A stretch of DNA of 64,000 nt. Source: Gemmataceae bacterium (lineage in GTDB: Bacteria > Planctomycetota > Planctomycetia > Gemmatales > Gemmataceae). The notes beneath the pieces are model-generated. The model saw only the letters and a program-made list of their open reading frames with translations, ran no database searches and was not told the origin of the DNA. The stretch is from contig SHZY01000005.1 in assembly GCA_009692065.1 (NCBI GenBank), positions 18,780-82,779 of the forward strand. The letters run 5' to 3'. Shown here piece by piece: positions 17,865-26,145 of the stretch (its first letter is position 1; the number at the start of each line of letters is the position of its first letter). The position numbers were made by a program, and so were the translations under genes.

Positions 17865-18786
17865 TCAACGAGCTGGGGTCATTCGCTGTGCCAGGTTCAT
17901 TCTAAGCAACCGTTCGATCCGCGCTGCGCGATGCGGCGCCACCGGCGAGACCCGTTCGATGTCCCACAAATCCATGAAAACGCGGCCGGCCCCGAGCGAC
18001 AGCCCGTACTCCAGCGCCTGCTCCAAAGAATCCAGTGACGGCGGCGCGAATAGCCCCTGGCGTTCGAGTTCCTCGATGGCGCCGTTGCCAGCGCGCGTCG
18101 GAATCAGACTACAGCATTCCACCCCCACGGAAAACGCAAAGTCGAGCGAGCGTTTGGCCCACTCCAACCCCTCGGTATCGGTGAGGAACGGGGGCCGCAC
18201 CAGAATGAACGCTCGCACGGCAATCCCTTCCGCGCGCAGGGCGCCGGCGGCGCGTGCAAAGTCGTCGAGCGTCATCTGCTTGTTCAGACGCGGCAACACC
18301 TCCGGATGCACCGTTTCCAGGCCCATTGCTACTTCTAATTCAGCGCGGAGCAACCGGCGAAACTCCCAGCAGCGCCGACCCACGAGCCGCGGATGGCTCT
18401 CGACAATCACCCGTTTGAACGGCGCCGCCAGCTCGGCAATAGGGCAGTAATCGTCCGGCGGGATAGCCTGTGGATCGAAGAAATTGCCGGCGTTGTAGAG
18501 TTTCAGATAACGCGCCGGCGGCAGTTGAGCGAGGGCCCAGCGGATTTGTGCGACGATCTGACCTGACGCAACCGAGGTCTCAAGCGTGTTCTTCCACAGG
18601 TCGCACATCAGGCAGATGAAGGGGCACTCGCGATTGGTCAGAAAAATCGTGGCGACATCGACCACGCCACCGCCAGGCGCCGCCTCCTGCTCCACCAGAA
18701 ACGCATAGGGCAGATCGGGTGAGACCGCGTTGCGCGGGGGACGGCGGGCGAGGATCCAATCATTCTGGTAGAGTGGCGCCGGCTTC
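17865..18786 (-). CDS. Radical SAM protein (COG1244/RaSEA-like)
   Basis: FLTNRECPFICLMCDLW (CX3CX2C) plus YLKLYNAGNFFDP, VESHPRLV, LETVHPEVLPRLNK. Start probably internal MKPAPLYQ. Confidence 0.8.
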
Positions 18787-20097
18787 ATACACCCTCTGGA
18801 AAATCTGGCGGTAAACCGCCGCGCTCGATGGGAACAATCGATTCGGCCGATCCGTGGCCCCATGTTGAAAACGCCGCTTGGCGAAGACCGGCATGTCGAG
18901 CCCAGTCACTTCCTTGACGCCCGCGGATACGACCTTGCCCTTCAGATCGTACAGCCGGCCATGATCCCACCCGGTCAGTTCGATGAACGGGATCGCCTCG
19001 GCCACTGCGATCACCGTGGGGCAGACGAACGGGCTCAGGCCGATGAAACCGTTGAGCGCAAGCGGTGCGTAGGTCCGCGCATAGCCTCGGCTCTGGCCAC
19101 CGGAATAGGTCAGTGAGTGCTTGATCGCGTTGACGCCCCAGCCTTCCTGATAGAGCAACGAGTTGTTGAGCACGCTCCGGATCGTCAGTTCGGGGTTGTC
19201 CTCAATCGGATAATCCTTGAGGTTCTCATCGCCGCCGTCGCCGTCCAGGAGATACCGCCATTCCGGGTAGCGTCGGCGGATGCCACGGCAAAGGGCCAAA
19301 CACATAGCGCCGGATTGCACATCGAGCGGCTTGTAATCCTCGATGGCGCGGATGGCGTCCTCGATTTGCACGTCTTCAGCGCGAACCGGGATTGGCTCCA
19401 GGAATAGCTCCAGATCGAGCCGGCCCAGAAACGCACGCGCCTGATCCAGGTCCGGCCCGCCGCCATCCACGGCAAGGGTGAACGCTTTGAGTCGGGCCGG
19501 GCTATCGCCGCGCTGCAAAATCGCGTGATAGGTGAGCAGAAAGACCGCGCCGCTGTCGATGCCGCCGGAGAAGCAGACGCCAATCGGCGCGTTGGCCTGC
19601 GCGCGGTCCAGCCAGCGCACGATCTCCTGAAATGCGGCCGTGATGTAGGTACCGCCGATGGCCGACGCATCAGGGGACAGCGTATTGCGCGTCGGCGTGA
19701 AGAATCGGCTGACCGTAGGATTCGGATCGGGGCAGCCCACCAGTTCGATCGTCACGACATGATGAGCGGGGACCATGCGCGTGTAGGATGGGTGGAACTG
19801 GTCCGCCAGGCCAAGCTCAGCAAGCTGCCTGCGGATGGCGTCGATGCGGTCGGCGACGATCAGGATCGGCCCGTCGTGATACTTGGCGATGAAATAACGC
19901 AGCAGCCGGCCGATGGTGCGGGCCATGCTGACGCTCTTGCCGCGCTGGCCAACGATTGCGAACTCGCCGTCGATGCCGGCGACGCCGTCACCGCTCGCCA
20001 CGCGGGCGCGAGCTTCTTCCACTGTCATGTTGTAGATGCGATTGCCGGCGGGATCGGTCAGGTCGATCACGCGCGATAGAGGGATGGTTTGGTGCAT
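18760..20097 (-). CDS. Asparagine synthase-like (AsnB C-terminal domain) protein
   Basis: 445 aa; GVCFSGGIDSGAVFLL PP-loop, LLDGDGGDENLKDYP. Confidence 0.85.
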   Translation of the reverse strand: MHQTIPLSRVIDLTDPAGNRIYNMTVEEARARVASGDGVAGIDGEFAIVGQRGKSVSMARTIGRLLRYFIAKYHDGPILIVADRIDAIRRQLAELGLADQFHPSYTRMVPAHHVVTIELVGCPDPNPTVSRFFTPTRNTLSPDASAIGGTYITAAFQEIVRWLDRAQANAPIGVCFSGGIDSGAVFLLTYHAILQRGDSPARLKAFTLAVDGGGPDLDQARAFLGRLDLELFLEPIPVRAEDVQIEDAIRAIEDYKPLDVQSGAMCLALCRGIRRRYPEWRYLLDGDGGDENLKDYPIEDNPELTIRSVLNNSLLYQEGWGVNAIKHSLTYSGGQSRGYARTYAPLALNGFIGLSPFVCPTVIAVAEAIPFIELTGWDHGRLYDLKGKVVSAGVKEVTGLDMPVFAKRRFQHGATDRPNRLFPSSAAVYRQIFQRVYEAGATLPE

Positions 20098-20117
20098 GAT
20101 GGTTTCCGTTCAGATCG

Positions 20118-21497
20118 TTACTTTGTGTCCGCAGTGCGATGTTCCAGAATCGCCATCACCAGCGCCTGCTCCATTTCGCCAATACGGAAGCCGAACGGCC
20201 CGCGGCCGCTCTTGTAGGCCACTTTTCCTGCGCGGTCGATGACGTAAAACCGCCCCGGCATGGCGCTATAGGCGTGGCCGACGGGATCATCGATCTCGTC
20301 CACGACAAACGGCATCGTCGTCTTGAGGCGTTCGCAGAACTGGCCAGCGACCGCCTTGCGTTCTTCAAGGGTCGTCGGCTGCTTGACGGCGACGCCGACG
20401 CGCGTGTTCGACTCCATCTTCCAGCCGTCGGTCGGATGGGCCTCGCGGACGTAGACCATCACGAAATCCACATCTTTGTTGTAGCGGTAGTACATCCCCT
20501 CGACGCCGCTGTAAAGGCCGCGGAACGGCCCGCAGGTGAAGTTGCCCAGCACGAGCACCACCGGCTTTTGGCCAATCACCTTGGAAAGTTGCACAGTTTC
20601 CTTGCCGTTGACCGACTTCAACGTGAAGTCGGGTGCGCGCTCTTCAAGCTGCGGCCCTTCACTCATCGAACCGAGTTCGCCGTCATAGAGGCCGCGGATC
20701 AGCATGGCCCGCGTCGGAGCATCGCCCGGTCCGAAGCTGCCGGACATGCCGCCCATCAGAGCATCGCGGAATTCGTCAGGTGAAAGAAATTCCTTGCCCT
20801 TGGCGGCTTGCTCGAAGAACTTGAGCAACTCGTCCTTGGTGAGTCGGCCATTGCCGCCTGCGTTTAGTTTGCGAAAGACACGGCCGGCCATCTGCATCAT
20901 CTGGACTTCGGGATTGCGGTCGGACCAGTCGAGATCGTTGGCGGTGATCAGGCCGTCCTTGTTACGGTCGAGAAGCTTGAACCACTCGTCGGGCCCGCGC
21001 AGCTTACTACGCGAGATGCCCTTGCCGGGTTCAACGCCACCGTGCTCGGCGAGCCATTTCCAGGTGTAGCGCGTCTGGGCGGGGCCGAACCAACCGCTGT
21101 CGGCCCCCGCGTAGGAGTCGTTCAAGATCGCGATCAACATGCGTACCGCTTCCGGCTGGCGTTTGCCCTGAAAGGCGTTTTCCAGCTGGGCGATGGCTGC
21201 CGCGGCTGCCTTGGGATCGTCGAGCTTTTTTGGATCAAACAGCCGCGGAAGATCCTTCACCGCGAGCGTCGGTCTTGCCTCCTTGCGAACCGATTCCTGC
21301 GCGCTGACGGCGAGCCCGATGAACGGCATGAACCCAAAGGCCGCGATCGTCAGCCATTTTTTTGACATCATGGCGGTTACTCCCGTGAAACTACTTCTTG
21401 CCACGAATCGCTTCTCCGTCATTTCCGTGGACGCCCCGGGGTGAGGGTACTCACGAACTCCGGGGATTCGGAACATGTCATCCCAGTGGCTTGCCAC
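20118..21497 (-). CDS. EF-hand plus iodothyronine deiodinase-like redoxin (Cys homolog), secreted
   Basis: LDRNKDGLITANDLDW EF-hand; APDFTLKSVNGKETVQLSKVIGQKPVVLVLGNFTCGPFRGLY resembles the deiodinase active-site region. True start probably internal (MSKKWLTIAAFGFMPFIGLAVSAQ). Confidence 0.75.
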   Translation of the reverse strand: MASHWDDMFRIPGVREYPHPGASTEMTEKRFVARSSFTGVTAMMSKKWLTIAAFGFMPFIGLAVSAQESVRKEARPTLAVKDLPRLFDPKKLDDPKAAAAAIAQLENAFQGKRQPEAVRMLIAILNDSYAGADSGWFGPAQTRYTWKWLAEHGGVEPGKGISRSKLRGPDEWFKLLDRNKDGLITANDLDWSDRNPEVQMMQMAGRVFRKLNAGGNGRLTKDELLKFFEQAAKGKEFLSPDEFRDALMGGMSGSFGPGDAPTRAMLIRGLYDGELGSMSEGPQLEERAPDFTLKSVNGKETVQLSKVIGQKPVVLVLGNFTCGPFRGLYSGVEGMYYRYNKDVDFVMVYVREAHPTDGWKMESNTRVGVAVKQPTTLEERKAVAGQFCERLKTTMPFVVDEIDDPVGHAYSAMPGRFYVIDRAGKVAYKSGRGPFGFRIGEMEQALVMAILEHRTADTK

Positions 21498-21506
21498 GAA
21501 TCCACA
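21427..21506. repeat. Dispersed ~80-bp repeat, copy 1
   Basis: GTGGACGCCC..GGTGAGG.TACTC.CGAAC.CC.GGGATTCGGA...TCATCCCAG.GGCTTGCCACGAATCCACA also at 40558-40636. Confidence 0.85.
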
Positions 21507-21533
21507 AGAATGGCGGAGAATGAATGAATCGAA

Positions 21534-22775
21534 TCACTTCGCTGACGGCAGGCGCCCCTCCAGTTTTGCCAGTTCGAACAGCAGCGTTGGGTTCCCCGTG
21601 AACGGCTCGTACCCATACTGCGTCCAGTGGACTACGCCCTCGCGGCCGATCACGAAGGTGCCATGCCGCAAGTCATCGGGCGTCTTGCCGGACGCCGACT
21701 GGAACATTCCATACGCCTCGGCGACCTTGTTGCCCGGATCGGACAAGACGGGAAAGGCAAACTCGCCGTACTGCTTTAACCGGGCTCGCGTCCATTCGGA
21801 GGGATCCGCGCTGACCGCGATCACCTCGGCGCCCAGTTCGCGGAACTTGGCGATGTCGTCGTGGAGTGCGAATAACTGCCCGACGCAATGGTTGCAATGG
21901 TAACCATAGTAAAAGACGAGTACCACGGGTCCCTTGGCGAGGCGGCCGTGCAGCCGAAAGTTTTTCCGCTTATGATCATGCAACTCGAAATCCGGAGCGG
22001 ACTTGCGCAAGAGCGGATGCGACTGCGTCTTGACTCGCTCCTTGCTCGTATCCGCCAGCAATCTTTCGAGCGGTTCGGACAGCGGTTTGACATCGTGCCT
22101 CCGCAAGTACTCACGGGCCGATGTCGCCACGTCCGGACCGGGCGGCAGCACCGCCGGCATCGGCTTGAGCCAGTACGCCCACGAACCCCACGCCAAGAGG
22201 CCGATACCTGCCGCCGACAAGAGCCCGATACCCACCGGCTTGCGCACTCCAACATAACAGAGAAGCGAGGCGCCCACCAAACAGGCCACGCCCAAAAGCG
22301 ATCCGCTCCACGGGAACGGCCTCGCAGCGCCCGCATCCATCGCCGTGAAAGGGAGACGCAGCGGATTGTCGTCCTCCGCATCCGCCTCGATGATTGCCTC
22401 ATACGGCCCCGGCCTGGTGACGACGCTGACCCAGCGGCCTAGGCTGTCTGTGCCCGCCGCCGCGATCGTGGATTGGCGTGCGTAGACCAGCCGAACCTGC
22501 ACGCCGGCCGCAGGCCGACCGTCCTTGTGGCGGACCACCACCTCGACCTCGCCGCCGGAGATCTTCACCGTGCCTTCCAGGTCCCTTTCCACCGCCTGCG
22601 CAGTGGACGATGATACCGCAAGCAGAACGACGCCCACAATGAAAATCGACGCCGAGCGCCGAAATCCAGCGAAGAAAATGAACCACAGGGGACACGGGGA
22701 AAGCGGCTTCCGTTTAGCGTTCGCGCGACCCCATGCGAACGCTAAACGTAAACGCCCGTGCTTACCGTGGTTCAT
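21534..22775 (-). CDS. Membrane-anchored peroxiredoxin/AhpC-TSA-like protein
   Basis: SAPDFELHDHKRKNFRLHGRLAKGPVVLVFYYGYHCNHCVGQLFALHDDI...VIAVSADPSEW; two hydrophobic segments. Start uncertain (ORF extends to 23009). Confidence 0.75.
   Translation of the reverse strand: MNHGKHGRLRLAFAWGRANAKRKPLSPCPLWFIFFAGFRRSASIFIVGVVLLAVSSSTAQAVERDLEGTVKISGGEVEVVVRHKDGRPAAGVQVRLVYARQSTIAAAGTDSLGRWVSVVTRPGPYEAIIEADAEDDNPLRLPFTAMDAGAARPFPWSGSLLGVACLVGASLLCYVGVRKPVGIGLLSAAGIGLLAWGSWAYWLKPMPAVLPPGPDVATSAREYLRRHDVKPLSEPLERLLADTSKERVKTQSHPLLRKSAPDFELHDHKRKNFRLHGRLAKGPVVLVFYYGYHCNHCVGQLFALHDDIAKFRELGAEVIAVSADPSEWTRARLKQYGEFAFPVLSDPGNKVAEAYGMFQSASGKTPDDLRHGTFVIGREGVVHWTQYGYEPFTGNPTLLFELAKLEGRLPSAK
22678..22775. 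repeat. Nested inverted repeat overlapping the start of the peroxiredoxin-like gene
   Basis: ATGAACCAC (22678-22686)/GTGGTTCAT (22767-22775) around CGTTTAGCGTTCGC/GCGAACGCTAAACG (22711-22724/22735-22748). Confidence 0.85.
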
Positions 22776-22777
22776 TC

Positions 22778-23620
22778 TCATGCCGACCCATCCTTCGCCC
22801 CGCCAGCGAAGTTGAGCATCTCCAGGATCGCGGTCCGCAGTTCCAGAAACTGCGGGCTGGTGCGCTGCCGGGGCCGCGGCATCGTGATGTCGATCAGGCG
22901 ATCGATGCGCCCAGGGCGAGGCGTCATCAGGGCGATGCGGTCGCTCATGTAGATGGCTTCGTCGATGTCGTGCGTGACGAGCACCATGGTAGTGCCTCGC
23001 GTCTGCCAAAGCCGTACCACTTCGTCCTGCATGCGCATGCGCGTGAATTGATCGAGCGCGCCGAGCGGTTCGTCGAGCAACAACACCGCAGGGCGATTGA
23101 CCAGCGCTCGCGCCAAGGCCGCTCGCTGGGCCATGCCGCCGGAGAGTTGATGCGGGTAGACGTCGGCGAATGCCTCCAGGCCGACGAGCCGCAAGAACTC
23201 CTCTGCCTCGTGGCGGTGCTCACGGAGTACGCCGCGAGCGACCAGACCGGCCTGGATGTTGCGGCGCACCGTCAGCCACGGGAACAGGTTTGGATCCTGA
23301 AACATCAAACCGCGCTCGGCACTCGGCGCGGTGATCGGTTGATTGCCAAGCCGCAGATCGCCGGACGTCGGTTGATCCAGCCCCGCGATCATCCGCAAGA
23401 GCGTACTTTTGCCGCATCCGTTCGGTCCCAAGAGCGACACCATCTCGCCGGGGCGCACGGAAAGCGACATGCGATCCAGGACAAGCACCTCGCCGCCATC
23501 GGGCGATGGGTAGACCTTGCACACGTCACGAACCTGCAGGGCAGCGGCATCGGCAATCCGGCCCCTTACGGGGCTCGGCTCGCCAGGGGTGGCGGTCACC
23601 ACTTGATCACCCCCTTCTGC
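22778..23620 (-). CDS. ABC transporter ATP-binding protein (nitrate/sulfonate/taurine type)
   Basis: SLLGPNGCGKSTLLRMIAGLDQ, LSGGMAQRAALARALVNRPAVLLLDEPLGALD. ORF extends to 23881 but homology starts near here. Confidence 0.9.
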   Translation of the reverse strand, partial: AEGGDQVVTATPGEPSPVRGRIADAAALQVRDVCKVYPSPDGGEVLVLDRMSLSVRPGEMVSLLGPNGCGKSTLLRMIAGLDQPTSGDLRLGNQPITAPSAERGLMFQDPNLFPWLTVRRNIQAGLVARGVLREHRHEAEEFLRLVGLEAFADVYPHQLSGGMAQRAALARALVNRPAVLLLDEPLGALDQFTRMRMQDEVVRLWQTRGTTMVLVTHDIDEAIYMSDRIALMTPRPGRIDRLIDITMPRPRQRTSPQFLELRTAILEMLNFAGGAKDGSA

Positions 23621-24684
23621 CAATTCAGTACCCAGTCGCGGGTGCGGAACAGGCACGTGATCAAGCCCGAAAAGAGCACGGCGGTGACCAGCCACGCCCC
23701 GTACATCTTGGTGTATTCCATGGAGCTCTGCTGCGCCTTGATGTAATTCCCAAGCCCGCCGGGCACGCCGACGGCCTCGGCCCCGATCAAGGTCAGAAAC
23801 GAAACGCCCAGGCCCATGAACAACCCGATGAAGATGGTCGGTAACGCCGACGGAATGGCAACGCGGAAGATCAGGTACCACTCACCGGCACCCAAGGTGC
23901 GGGCAACATCGAGGTACGAAAGCCGAACATTGGACATGCCGGACGAGGTCAACATCGTCACTGGAAACCAGACCGCAAATCCAATCAGGGCTGTCGCGGG
24001 GATAAACGAGTCGTTTGACAGCATCATCACCGCCGGAACCATGGCCGTCGCGGGCAGCGGGCCAATTACCTTCAAGAGCGGCATGCCCCAATATCGTATG
24101 CTGGGGAACCAGCCGATCAACACGCCCGTGAGGACTCCCATGCACACTCCCACGACGTAGCCGCTGACCAAAAGCAACAGCGAATGCCAGGTGCTGCTGA
24201 AGATGATGCCGCAATCCTCGATCGAACAGCCAAGCACCATTCCGGGCCCAGGAAAAAAGGGCCAGGGAAGCCAGGCCAATTTCTGCGACAACAGGTCGTC
24301 GACGCCAAACAAAAACATCGCGCCAGCCAACAGGGGAGCATAGTAGCGAACCCACGGCCGCGCGGGCAGGCATTGCCAGTGCAAGAGAGCCAGGAAAAGC
24401 GAAACGAGGAAGAGCCCCTGGAGCACGATAGGATACGGCTGCTGCCAAACCGAGATCGGATCCATCCAGGTGGGTTCCAGGTTCTGGCCGTTGGGAATGA
24501 AGACATGAATCAGACACGCCGCCACTGCCGCCACCATCGGCGCAACGACGGCCACGAGTGGACGACCGCAATCGACGTAGCCTGTGTCATTTGAAGCGGT
24601 GGCAAGCTGACCAGCCGACAGAGTGACCGGGTGGCTCTCCCGGTTTTGCGTGGCCGCGTCGGTCGTATGGGTTTTTCCTGCCAC
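23596..24684 (-). CDS. ABC transporter permease (nitrate/sulfonate/taurine type)
   Basis: 362 aa, multi-TM; YLDVARTLGAGEWYLIFRVAIPSALPTIFIGLFMGLGVSFLTLIGAEAVG (EAA-like loop). Confidence 0.88.
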   Translation of the reverse strand: MAGKTHTTDAATQNRESHPVTLSAGQLATASNDTGYVDCGRPLVAVVAPMVAAVAACLIHVFIPNGQNLEPTWMDPISVWQQPYPIVLQGLFLVSLFLALLHWQCLPARPWVRYYAPLLAGAMFLFGVDDLLSQKLAWLPWPFFPGPGMVLGCSIEDCGIIFSSTWHSLLLLVSGYVVGVCMGVLTGVLIGWFPSIRYWGMPLLKVIGPLPATAMVPAVMMLSNDSFIPATALIGFAVWFPVTMLTSSGMSNVRLSYLDVARTLGAGEWYLIFRVAIPSALPTIFIGLFMGLGVSFLTLIGAEAVGVPGGLGNYIKAQQSSMEYTKMYGAWLVTAVLFSGLITCLFRTRDWVLNWQKGVIKW

Positions 24685-24785
24685 CTCGTCACCTTGTCAC
24701 AAGGAAGAAAAGGCCAGGGGTCAGAAGTCAGCTAAATACGGGCTCGCCGCCCTTTGCGTTTTTCTGCACCCTGACTCTTGGTTCT

Positions 24786-25946
24786 TCAATCAACCCCGCA
24801 GCAGCCATAGTTGAGCTGGCGGCCTTCGCACAGGGCCGCGAACATGCCCGGCGCCATCAGCGGCGGGCGTCCACCTCCCTTGACCGTTTCCACCTTGAGG
24901 CCCTTGATCCACTCATCGGTGACGCCGTCGAGGTCCTGCCAGGCTTTCCGGGTAAGTTCGTCGGGATTGGTCAGCGCCTTGAGCAAACCGGCCCGTTTCA
25001 TTTCCTTCGCTGCCAAGTCAATGCTCACCCGGCACTTGGCGATGCCCGGCATATATTTCAGCTTCGAGATCGCCTGGGCGTTGATCTCCTTGGACGCCGG
25101 CGTGTATTTCTTTTCGACAGCCATCTCAGCAGCCGCGGTCGGGTTCTCTTCGACCCAGCGGGCGCCCTTGAGAATGGCCCGCGTCACCTTGGCTGCCGCC
25201 TTGGGATTCTCCTTCGCCAGCTTGCCGCTGACGACCGACGCGCAGCAATACTCGTCGCTGTAGGGCTCGTCCACCGCCTGGTCGGCGATCGTGCGAACAA
25301 CGCCCTTGTCCATCAGCATCATGCCGACCGGGTCGGAAGTGGCGATCGCGTCAATCCGGCCATCCGCGACGGCCTTGCCGAGCACGTCCGGGGGGAACGG
25401 TACCCAGGTGACTTCCTTCGCCTCGTCGCTCGGATCGATGCCGGCGTTCTTGAGTACACGGCTCGCGAACAAATGGGGTGGACTCCCCTTGTGCGTGGGT
25501 ACACCAATTCTCTTCCCCTTGAGTTCTTTCACGCTGACGATGCCGGACTTGGCAGCAACCTGAACCCGGAGGCAACCCGTGTGAACGCCGCCCGTGATCT
25601 TGACATCCATGCCCGCCTCGATCGGCTTGAGCAGGTACATGATGAGCGTGTGGTTCGCGTCGAAGCGTCCCATCCCGAGACCTTCGCGTAACCCGTCCCA
25701 GTCGGTTTTTACCATCGCCACGTCCAGACCTTCCTCGGTGAAGAAGCCTTTATGGTAAGCGACGAAAATCGGCGCCTCGCAGGTCAGGCCGAGGTAGGCG
25801 ACTCTCAGTTTGATCTTTTCTTCACCCAGAACCACCGGATCCCGTCGGCAACCGACGGCAACCAGGACGAGACAGATGAGCGCCAGGGCGGAGACAAAGC
25901 TGATCGCCGTGGTACGTCGCCAACGTCGCGGCGTGGTGGTATTCAT
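24786..25946 (-). CDS. ABC substrate-binding lipoprotein (NMT1/SsuA-like) with Cys-rich motifs
   Basis: Lipobox VLVAVGC; KIKLRVAYLGLTCEAPIFVAYHKGFFTEEGLDV; DEYCCASVV; C-terminus LNYGCCGVD. Confidence 0.85.
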   Translation of the reverse strand: MNTTTPRRWRRTTAISFVSALALICLVLVAVGCRRDPVVLGEEKIKLRVAYLGLTCEAPIFVAYHKGFFTEEGLDVAMVKTDWDGLREGLGMGRFDANHTLIMYLLKPIEAGMDVKITGGVHTGCLRVQVAAKSGIVSVKELKGKRIGVPTHKGSPPHLFASRVLKNAGIDPSDEAKEVTWVPFPPDVLGKAVADGRIDAIATSDPVGMMLMDKGVVRTIADQAVDEPYSDEYCCASVVSGKLAKENPKAAAKVTRAILKGARWVEENPTAAAEMAVEKKYTPASKEINAQAISKLKYMPGIAKCRVSIDLAAKEMKRAGLLKALTNPDELTRKAWQDLDGVTDEWIKGLKVETVKGGGRPPLMAPGMFAALCEGRQLNYGCCGVD

Positions 25947-25962
25947 GAGATCCCCGAATCAA

Positions 25963-25995
25963 TGTAGTCACCACGCGAAGCGTGATGACTACACT
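25963..25995. repeat. Palindromic repeat TGTAGTCACCACGCGAAGCGTGATGACTACA
   Basis: Near-perfect hairpin in the divergent promoter region. Confidence 0.85.
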
Positions 25996-26064
25996 GGCCC
26001 TTGAATGAACGGACCCGATGTTTCGTGCGTATCTTATATATAATTTCCGCGTCCCACAATGCTG

Positions 26065-26099
26065 AGTGTGGTCCTCACGCGGAGCGTGAGAACTACACT
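26065..26099. repeat. Second copy of the palindromic repeat (AGTGTGGTCCTCACGCGGAGCGTGAGAACTACACT)
   Basis: Same ...CACGCGRAGCGTGA... core, about 100 bp from the first copy. Confidence 0.85.
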
Positions 26100-26145
26100 C
26101 CCTACGATGCGGCAGGAAAAATGGTTTGCAAGAATCGGTCCATGG

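Noticed and set aside
17794-18450. 218-aa plus-strand ORF starting MPWADLLPHLRC
   Set aside because: Starts in palindromic repeat sequence and runs antisense to the radical SAM gene.
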